From NCBI GenBank assembly GCA_030431085.1, contig JAUIJW010000042.1, forward strand, positions 1 through 13,386: a stretch of DNA of 13,386 nucleotides, given 5' to 3'. The DNA comes from Bacteroidia bacterium. Its GTDB lineage: Bacteria > Bacteroidota > Bacteroidia > Flavobacteriales > Flavobacteriaceae. Positions 7,554 through 13,386 of the stretch are shown one piece after another. Below the pieces are notes generated by a model. That model did no database searches and was not told the origin of the DNA. It saw only the letters and a program-made list of their open reading frames with translations. The first letter of the stretch is position 1. Every line of letters starts with the position of its first letter. The position numbers and the translations under genes were made by a program.

Positions 7554-8252
7554 TCAAAGTATATTCTCATCGGCAAAACTAAAATATACTTGATCTGAGA
7601 TGATAACATGATCCAGTACTTTAATGTCTAAAATTTCTCCACCTTCTTTGAGTTTTTGTGTAAGCAATTTATCGGCGTGACTTGGGTTAATTCTACCTGA
7701 AGGATGATTATGACACAAAATTAAACCCGTTGCACTGGTTTCAAGTGCTCTTTTAAACACCAACCTCGTATCTACCACTGTTTGGGTAAGCCCTCCTTTA
7801 CTTATTTGTTCCTGAAATAAAATTTTATTTGCATTATTTAAATAAATAATCCAAAATTCTTCGTGTTTTAGCTCCCCAATAATAGGGTGCATGACGTTAA
7901 ATACTGATTTACTACTGGTTATTTTGGGTTTAGCTAAAGCTGATTGTAATGCTCTTCTTCTACCCAATTCTAAAGCTGTAATAATGCTAATCGCTTTGGC
8001 CTCTCCAATCCCTTTAAATTTTATTAAATCTGAGACAGACAGTCTTCCGAGCTCATTCAAATTATTTTTTATTGTCGATAAAATTCTCTTTGCCAAATCA
8101 ACTGCAGTTTCATCTTTACTACCAGACCCCAATAGAATGGCTATAAGCTCAGCATCAGACAATGTTGATTTACCTTTTACCAGTAATTTCTCACGAGGTC
8201 TATCATCTTCTTTCCATGATTTAATGGTTAAAGATGCTTTATCACCTTCCAT
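7554..8252 (-). CDS. radC: RadC family protein (UPF0758, JAB/MPN metalloprotease-like domain)
   Basis: RadC was named as a DNA repair protein, but its biochemical role is unsettled. The 232-residue product has the standard layout: an N-terminal segment IKSWKEDDRPREKLL, a helix-hairpin-helix region about 63-98 (FKGIGEAKAISIITALELGRR), and a C-terminal JAB/MPN domain with the JAMM zinc motif HNHPSGRINPSHAD (H181, H183, S191, D194). The ATG at 8252 is chosen over the longer GTG-started reading frame from 8321. The extra 23 residues are not family-like and would overlap the divergent trkA promoter region. The family length also fits 8252. Downstream on the same strand, after 52 bp, come the deacetylase and FemAB-like genes; read-through into them is possible. 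Confidence 0.93.
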   Translation of the reverse strand: MEGDKASLTIKSWKEDDRPREKLLVKGKSTLSDAELIAILLGSGSKDETAVDLAKRILSTIKNNLNELGRLSVSDLIKFKGIGEAKAISIITALELGRRRALQSALAKPKITSSKSVFNVMHPIIGELKHEEFWIIYLNNANKILFQEQISKGGLTQTVVDTRLVFKRALETSATGLILCHNHPSGRINPSHADKLLTQKLKEGGEILDIKVLDHVIISDQVYFSFADENIL

Positions 8253-8262
8253 AATTTTTTTC

Positions 8263-8294
8263 TTTAAAGATATAAAAGAAAAGTAATACATTTG
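8263..8294 (+). promoter_or_regulatory. Candidate Bacteroidota-type promoter for trkA-trkH
   Basis: TACATTTG at 8287-8294 matches the Bacteroidota -7 consensus TAnnTTTG exactly. An imperfect -33 element, TTTA against TTTG, sits at 8263-8266 with a 20-bp spacer. The start of transcription would fall near 8300, leaving about 75 bases of leader before the trkA ATG at 8375. It lies in the 122-bp divergent radC-trkA gap. A single 8-mer match in AT-rich DNA is weak evidence, so this is a candidate only. Confidence 0.35.
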
Positions 8295-8374
8295 TACAAC
8301 AATCTTAATAGAAGCCAGCACATTGACGAATTTTAATTCTTAGATAAAATGGCTGTTTAAAGGAAGTAAAATTC

Positions 8375-9724
8375 ATGAAAATAATTATTGCCGGCGCAGG
8401 AGAAGTAGGGTTTCATTTGGCAAAGTTGTTATCTTACGAATCACATGAAATAACTTTAATTGATTTAGACAAAGACCGACTTATTTTTGCTAATACGAGA
8501 TTAGACATTAAAACTTTAGAAGGCGATTCTACTTCTATTTCTACCTTAAAGGAGGCTAATATTGAACATACAGATTTGCTTATTGCTGTAACATCTTCTG
8601 AAGCAATGAACATCACCATATCTCTTATATCTAAGCAACTTGGAGCAAAAAAAACAATAGCACGAATTAGTAATTCGGAATTAACAGATAAGAAAGAACT
8701 GCTAAACTTTAACCACTTAGGTATTGATGAATTAATCTCTACAGAAGAACTGGCAAAAAATGAGATTAAAGTGCTTTTAGAAAAGGCTGCCTTTAACGAT
8801 TCTCATGAATTTGAAGATGGCAAGTTAACCATGGTAGGTATTTCTATCTCAAAAACAGCTCCTTTTATTGGCATGAGTGTGAAACAGGCTGCAGATAGTT
8901 TTAAAAACATCAACTTTATGCCTATTGCTATCAAGAGAAAGCATAGTAACGACACTATTATACCTCGAGGTGACACCGTATTTAAAGTGGGTGATCAAGC
9001 CTACTTCATAACCCTAAAAGAAGGGGTTGATGAACTTAATAAACTTTCTGCTACCAAGAATAACCCTATAAAAAATGTAATGATTTTAGGGGGCAGTAAA
9101 ATTGGGATTAAGACAGCTAAAGAGCTTTGTAGCAATAACTTAAATATAAAAATTATTGAAAGAGATAAGTCTAAAGCTATTAAAATTGCTGATGAACTAC
9201 CCAATGCTTTAGTGGTGTACGGCGACGGGCGCGATGTTGAATTATTAGAAGATGAAAATGTTAGTGAGATGGATGCAGTTATTGCCGTAACGGGGAGGTC
9301 TGAAACCAATATTATGTCTTGTTTAGTAGCCAAATCTAAAGGGGTAAAAAGAACTATCGCTCTGGTTCAAAATATAGACTATTACAATCTAAGTAAAAAT
9401 ATAGGTATTGATACTTTAATCAATAAAAAATTACTTGCTGCCAACAGTATATTCAGGTATATTAGAAAAGGTGAAGTTGTTGAAATGGCCATTCTCAATA
9501 ATATCAATGTTGAAATACTAGAATTTGTTGTTCCCGAAGGTGCCAAGATCACCAGAAAAAAAATTAAAGATTTAAAATTTCCAAGAAATGCCATCATTGG
9601 TGGTATTATTAGAGATAATAAAGGTGTTATTGCCTTAGGCGATTTTCAAGTTCAAAAAAATGATAAAGTCGTAGTTTGTTGCTTTGCTAAAACTATAGCG
9701 AAAGTAGAGAAATTCTTCAACTAA
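8375..9724 (+). CDS. trkA: Trk system potassium uptake regulatory subunit TrkA (double RCK)
   Basis: Peripheral cytosolic subunit that forms a ring under the TrkH channel and gates K+ uptake through nucleotide binding. The 449 residues contain two tandem RCK units, as in E. coli TrkA (458 residues). First RCK-N: GAGEVG at 6-11 with the ribose-binding acid D30; first RCK-C about 140-220. Second RCK-N: LGGSKIG at 238-244 with E262; second RCK-C about 370-449 (VPEGAKITRKKIKDL). The second nucleotide site is GGSKIG rather than GxGxxG, so it may bind less tightly. A Shine-Dalgarno-like AGGAAG at 8361-8366 lies 8 bases before the ATG, unusual against the mostly SD-less genes here. trkH follows after 9 bp, so the two form an operon. 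Confidence 0.96.
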   Translation: MKIIIAGAGEVGFHLAKLLSYESHEITLIDLDKDRLIFANTRLDIKTLEGDSTSISTLKEANIEHTDLLIAVTSSEAMNITISLISKQLGAKKTIARISNSELTDKKELLNFNHLGIDELISTEELAKNEIKVLLEKAAFNDSHEFEDGKLTMVGISISKTAPFIGMSVKQAADSFKNINFMPIAIKRKHSNDTIIPRGDTVFKVGDQAYFITLKEGVDELNKLSATKNNPIKNVMILGGSKIGIKTAKELCSNNLNIKIIERDKSKAIKIADELPNALVVYGDGRDVELLEDENVSEMDAVIAVTGRSETNIMSCLVAKSKGVKRTIALVQNIDYYNLSKNIGIDTLINKKLLAANSIFRYIRKGEVVEMAILNNINVEILEFVVPEGAKITRKKIKDLKFPRNAIIGGIIRDNKGVIALGDFQVQKNDKVVVCCFAKTIAKVEKFFN

Positions 9725-9733
9725 CATCTATTC

Positions 9734-11245
9734 ATGAAAAGATTAAACATCAAAATTATTCTTCAAATGATGGGAGTATTACTCCTATTCAATGGTGGTT
9801 TTATGTTGCTTTCGTCATTAGTTAGTTGGTATTATAATGATGGCGCCATTATCGGTTTAACTTACGCGGGTATTACTACCATTTTAACAGGTATTATTTT
9901 ACAATTTTCTACAAAGGGGTTTAAAAAACAAGTTAAAAAGAGAGAGGGATATATTATTGTTGCTTTAGGTTGGATTACCATGTCTTTATCGGGCACCCTA
10001 CCCTATGTGCTTAGTGGTGCTATCCCATCTTTTACTAATGCTTTTTTCGAAACCATGTCGGGTTATACTACTACTGGTGCGTCTATACTGAATGATATAG
10101 AAAGTTTACCTAAAGGCATTTTATTTTGGAGAAGCATGACCCACTGGATTGGAGGTATGGGAATTATTGTTTTGGCTATTGCAATATTACCTTTATTAGG
10201 TATTGGAGGGATGCAAATGTTTGCCGCAGAATCGCCAGGCCCTTCGGCTGATAAACTCCACCCTAGAATAACAGACACAGCTAAAAGACTTTGGTTTTTA
10301 TACTTCGGATTAACGGTTATAGAAGCCATCTTACTGAAATTCGCCGGAATGGGCTACTTCGATGCCGTAAACCATGCTTTAAGTACCCTCTCTACAGGAG
10401 GATTTTCAACCAAAAATGCCAGTATCGCTTATTGGAATCATAATCCGCTAATACAATACATCATCTCAATATTTATGTTTATTGCCGGTACCAATTTCGT
10501 ATTGAGTTATTTTGCTGTAAAAGGAAAGTTTGGTAAATTTATAAGAGATGAGGAATTCAAATATTACTTTTTAACCATCGTTGGTTTTACACTAATTACC
10601 ACCTTTGTGGTATATCAGTATGCCGAAGTATCTCCATATGCCACAGATATTCAAAAAATTGCCCATCCCATGATCAATGGACCACTTGAGAGCTCTTTTA
10701 GACATGCACTCTTTCAAGTATTAGCGGTGGTCACTACTACTGGTTTTGTTTCTGCCGATTTCACCATTTGGTCTCCATTTTTAACAGTACTATTTTTCGG
10801 GATGATGTTTTTAGGCGCTTCTGCTGGCTCTACCTCTGGTGGAGTAAAATTTGTAAGGCATATCATTATGGTTAAAAATGGGTTTTTAGAACTCAAAAGA
10901 ACTCTACACCCTAATGCTATTATTTTAGTAAGGTATAACCAAAAAACAGTTACTAGAGGCATTGTATTTAATATCATGGCCTTTTTTATACTTTACCTTA
11001 TCGTTTTTATAATCGGTGCAGCGGTTTTTAGTTTTTTAGGACTTGATTTTATGACTTCTATGGGAGCCGCAGCGTCTTCTCTAGGTAATTTAGGACCGGC
11101 ATTTGGAGAATTAAGCCCGGTTAACAATTACAGTATTTTATCACCTTTTGGCAAATGGTGGTCGGCCTTTTTAATGCTTTTGGGTAGATTAGAATTATTT
11201 ACCGTTTTAATAATTTTCACCCCCTATTTTTGGAAAAACAATTAA
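9734..11245 (+). CDS. trkH: Trk potassium uptake channel subunit TrkH
   Basis: Inner-membrane K+ channel subunit, 503 residues, of the SKT superfamily with four membrane-pore-membrane repeats. The four selectivity-filter strands are visible: YTTTGAS (111-117), LSTGGFST (219-226), VTTTGFVS (333-340) and SLGNLGPAFG (449-458). The intramembrane gating loop of the third repeat is GASAGSTSGGVK (361-372), and the conserved Arg of the fourth repeat is R400 (LHPNAIILVR). The sequence is slightly longer than E. coli TrkH (483). It starts 9 bp after trkA and must depend on it for regulated transport. No defect is seen in any filter glycine. The following gene, icmF, is 114 bp away and probably separately expressed. 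Confidence 0.96.
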   Translation: MKRLNIKIILQMMGVLLLFNGGFMLLSSLVSWYYNDGAIIGLTYAGITTILTGIILQFSTKGFKKQVKKREGYIIVALGWITMSLSGTLPYVLSGAIPSFTNAFFETMSGYTTTGASILNDIESLPKGILFWRSMTHWIGGMGIIVLAIAILPLLGIGGMQMFAAESPGPSADKLHPRITDTAKRLWFLYFGLTVIEAILLKFAGMGYFDAVNHALSTLSTGGFSTKNASIAYWNHNPLIQYIISIFMFIAGTNFVLSYFAVKGKFGKFIRDEEFKYYFLTIVGFTLITTFVVYQYAEVSPYATDIQKIAHPMINGPLESSFRHALFQVLAVVTTTGFVSADFTIWSPFLTVLFFGMMFLGASAGSTSGGVKFVRHIIMVKNGFLELKRTLHPNAIILVRYNQKTVTRGIVFNIMAFFILYLIVFIIGAAVFSFLGLDFMTSMGAAASSLGNLGPAFGELSPVNNYSILSPFGKWWSAFLMLLGRLELFTVLIIFTPYFWKNN

Positions 11246-11359
11246 TTTTTAAACTCATAAAACCACCTCATTGTTTATTTGACATTTTTTAACCTTATGG
11301 ACCACCTACTAAAAACTCAAAAATGATTAACTTGCAGGCCCAATTTCAACAGATAGATT

Positions 11360-13386
11360 ATGCAAGATACAAGTACATATATCCCTAAAAATAAGATAAG
11401 AATCGTTACTGCTGCATCATTGTTTGATGGTCATGATGCAGCCATCAATATTATGCGCAGAATTATTCAAGCTACTGGTGTAGAAGTAATTCATTTAGGG
11501 CACGATAGAAGTGTTGAAGAGGTGGTTAATACAGCCATTCAAGAAGATGCCAATGCTATTGCCATGACTTCTTATCAAGGTGGTCATAACGAGTATTTTA
11601 AATATATGTATGATCTTTTACAAGAAAAAAATGCTAGCCAAATAAAAATATTTGGTGGCGGTGGTGGTGTTATACTTCCAGAAGAGATCAAAGATTTAAT
11701 GTCCTACGGTATTACCAAAATTTATTCTCCAGACGATGGTAGAAAAATGGGACTTCAAGGCATGATTAATGATATGGTTAAGCTTTGCGATTTTAATCCT
11801 GCAGATACTTTCGATAAAACGATTAATTTACAAGAACAACTTTTATCTAACAATGTCAATACCATTGCAAGATTAATTTCTTTAGCCGAAAATAATCATG
11901 ATGAATTTTCAAGTATTTTCTCTCAACTTACTCCATCTAAAACAAATACACCCGTTCTAGGAATAACCGGAACTGGTGGTGCAGGTAAATCTTCTCTTGT
12001 TGATGAATTGGTAAGACGTTTTTTATTAGATTTCGATGATAAAAATATAGCCATAGTCTCAGTAGATCCTTCAAAAAGAAAGACTGGTGGCGCCTTGTTG
12101 GGTGATAGAATTAGAATGAACTCCATTAACAATAACCGTGTTTATATGAGGTCGCTAGCCACCAGACAATCTAATTTAGCTCTTTCTAAACACGTAAGTG
12201 ATGCTCTTAACATTTTAAAACAGGGGAGTTTTGATCTTATTATTTTAGAAACCTCTGGCATTGGGCAATCTGATACCGAAATACTAGACCATTCAGATTA
12301 TTCCTTATATGTAATGACTCCTGAATATGGTGCGGCTACCCAGTTAGAAAAAATTGACATGATTGATTTCGCCAATGTAATTGCTCTCAACAAATTTGAT
12401 AAAAAAGGGGCTTTAGATGCTCTTCGAGATGTTAAAAAGCAATACCAACGCAATCATAATCTTTGGGATATCGACCCAGATAATATGCCAGTTTTTGGCA
12501 CCATTGCCTCTCAATTTAACGATCCTGGCACGAATAATTTATACCACTATATCATCAATGCTATTGCAGCAAAAGGTCATACCCATCTTCAAAGTAGCTT
12601 TGAAGTAAGTGATGCCATGAGTGAAAAACAATTTATCATTCCGCCAAAGCGCAATAGATATTTATCTGAAATTTCTGAAAACAACTTATCCTATAATTCG
12701 TGGGCTCATACCCAGAGCAAAATTGCTCAAAAGTTATATGGTCTCCACAAAACCCTAGAAACAATACTTGATTGTGAAATTTTGCTCAATGAAAATGGTA
12801 TTAGCCATAACTTCGAGCCCCAAATTTCGGGTAACCAACGAAGTCTGGTTGAACAATTGCTTGACACCTTTAATAGGGTTAAAAAGGATTTAACAGCCCA
12901 TAATTGGGAAACTATTATAAATTTTAAAAAGAAAAAAGATCGATATAAAAATGATGTTTTCTCTTTTAAAGTAAGAGATAAAGAAATTAATATTAAGACA
13001 CATGTCACCTCTTTGTCTCAACTAAAAATACCAAAAATAGCACTACCTAAATACGAGGCTTGGGGAGATATTTTACTTTGGAGTCTACAAGAAAATGTCC
13101 CAGGAGAATTTCCTTTTACGGCTGGTATTTATCCTTTCAAACGCACAGGGGAAGACCCCACAAGAATGTTTGCAGGTGAAGGTGGTCCAGAACGTACCAA
13201 CAGAAGGTTTCACTATGTTAGTCTAGGTTCACCGGCCAAAAGGCTTTCTACTGCTTTTGATAGTGTAACACTTTATGGTAACGATCCAGATTTACGCCCA
13301 GATATCTATGGTAAAATAGGTAATGCTGGAGTTTCAATCTGCTGTTTAGACGATGCCAAGAAACTATATTCTGGTTTTGATTTAAC
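11360..13386 (+). CDS. icmF: Fused acyl-CoA mutase with G-protein chaperone (IcmF), N-terminal 675 codons, 3' truncated by window edge
   Basis: IcmF is a cytosolic coenzyme-B12-dependent mutase that interconverts isobutyryl-CoA and n-butyryl-CoA (some also act on isovaleryl- or pivalyl-CoA) and carries its own GTPase chaperone. Domain order here is diagnostic. B12-binding domain about 10-145: DGHDAA at 23-28, with H25 as lower cobalt ligand, and FGGGGGV. MeaB-like G domain about 195-400: P-loop GTGGAGKS (204-211), D236-P237, ETSGIGQSD (297-305), NKFD (344-347). Linker about 415-570. Then the start of the mutase barrel: FPFTAGIYPFKRTGEDPTR, MFAGEGGPERTNRRF and STAFDSVTLYGNDPD. The frame is open from 11360 to the edge. 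The ATG follows an in-frame TAG at 11354-11356, fixing the start. Full-length homologues are about 1,100 residues, so roughly 60 percent is present. Substrate-specificity residues cannot all be checked. Confidence 0.95.
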   Translation, partial: MQDTSTYIPKNKIRIVTAASLFDGHDAAINIMRRIIQATGVEVIHLGHDRSVEEVVNTAIQEDANAIAMTSYQGGHNEYFKYMYDLLQEKNASQIKIFGGGGGVILPEEIKDLMSYGITKIYSPDDGRKMGLQGMINDMVKLCDFNPADTFDKTINLQEQLLSNNVNTIARLISLAENNHDEFSSIFSQLTPSKTNTPVLGITGTGGAGKSSLVDELVRRFLLDFDDKNIAIVSVDPSKRKTGGALLGDRIRMNSINNNRVYMRSLATRQSNLALSKHVSDALNILKQGSFDLIILETSGIGQSDTEILDHSDYSLYVMTPEYGAATQLEKIDMIDFANVIALNKFDKKGALDALRDVKKQYQRNHNLWDIDPDNMPVFGTIASQFNDPGTNNLYHYIINAIAAKGHTHLQSSFEVSDAMSEKQFIIPPKRNRYLSEISENNLSYNSWAHTQSKIAQKLYGLHKTLETILDCEILLNENGISHNFEPQISGNQRSLVEQLLDTFNRVKKDLTAHNWETIINFKKKKDRYKNDVFSFKVRDKEINIKTHVTSLSQLKIPKIALPKYEAWGDILLWSLQENVPGEFPFTAGIYPFKRTGEDPTRMFAGEGGPERTNRRFHYVSLGSPAKRLSTAFDSVTLYGNDPDLRPDIYGKIGNAGVSICCLDDAKKLYSGFDL

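Noticed and set aside
7891..8286. 131-codon plus-strand frame opposite radC
   Set aside because: It is antisense to a strongly conserved radC coding sequence, and its composition looks like a reverse-complement shadow with no family resemblance.
8253..8321. 23-residue N-terminal extension of RadC
   Set aside because: It starts with GTG, is not similar to RadC N-termini, and covers the likely trkA promoter region.
9001..9333. 110-codon minus-strand frame inside trkA
   Set aside because: Antisense shadow of the second RCK domain; Ser/Leu/Ile-rich low-complexity translation. The same applies to 8434-8619 and 9382-9597.
10063..10977. Minus-strand frames inside trkH (10063-10329 and 10714-10977)
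   Set aside because: Antisense shadows of conserved TrkH pore segments.
11246..11359. trkH-icmF gap examined for a terminator, promoter or riboswitch (for example cobalamin)
   Set aside because: No stable hairpin with a T-run, no TAnnTTTG match, and at 114 bp it is too short and lacks visible conserved elements of a cobalamin riboswitch. Only a chance 7-base repeat (ACCACCT, twice) was seen.
11322..11387. Short plus-strand ORF of 21 residues overlapping the icmF start
   Set aside because: No recognisable features, and a short ATG frame is expected by chance; not supported as a leader peptide.
11923..13008. Frames at 11923-12132 (-), 12417-12608 (+) and 12727-13008 (-)
   Set aside because: All lie inside the icmF coding frame, whose motifs are unmistakable.

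Overview
The window looks like a chromosomal segment of a marine-type member of the Bacteroidota, most likely class Flavobacteriia. It is AT-rich and densely coded. Secreted proteins have the 'A|Q' type signal-peptide ends common in that phylum, and Shine-Dalgarno sequences are mostly absent. Several families are typical of flavobacteria: a DUF5723-like outer-membrane protein, a DUF7033-type polysaccharide deacetylase and a fused IcmF. This taxonomic call is an inference from protein resemblance, not from a marker gene.

Layout, left to right. (1) 2-325: the 3' end of rarA (+), converging on a minus-strand group read from 3415 down to 322: yjjG, a DUF5723-like outer-membrane beta-barrel protein, and an unrecognised secreted 293-residue protein only 5 bp behind it. 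(2) 3457-7501: a compact cell-surface glycan module. A Wzx-type flippase and a left-handed beta-helix acyltransferase read rightward with an ATGA overlap. They converge, with overlapping stop codons, on a FemAB-like acyltransferase and a DUF7033 polysaccharide deacetylase read leftward. No glycosyltransferase is present. (3) 7554-8252: radC (-), upstream of the deacetylase and FemAB genes. (4) 8375-11245: trkA-trkH (+), a K+ uptake operon divergent from radC, with a candidate Bacteroidota-type promoter in the 122-bp gap. (5) 11360-13386: the first 675 codons of icmF (+), a B12-dependent acyl-CoA mutase fused to its G-protein chaperone; it runs off the right edge with no stop.

Functionally the window mixes housekeeping genes (replication-stress AAA+ ATPase, nucleotidase, RadC, Trk potassium uptake, B12-dependent carbon metabolism) with one envelope or exopolysaccharide block. 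The flippase would move a lipid-linked oligosaccharide across the inner membrane. The acyltransferase, deacetylase and FemAB-like protein could modify that glycan or an attached group. The same kinds of protein occur together in exosortase-A-associated EPS loci of proteobacteria, which makes a joint role plausible but unproven.

No tRNA, rRNA, CRISPR array, insertion sequence, prophage or integrase was seen, and no gene-free stretch exceeds about 125 bp. No clear undescribed defence or mobile system is visible. The most open questions are the glycan module and the secreted-protein/DUF5723 pair.
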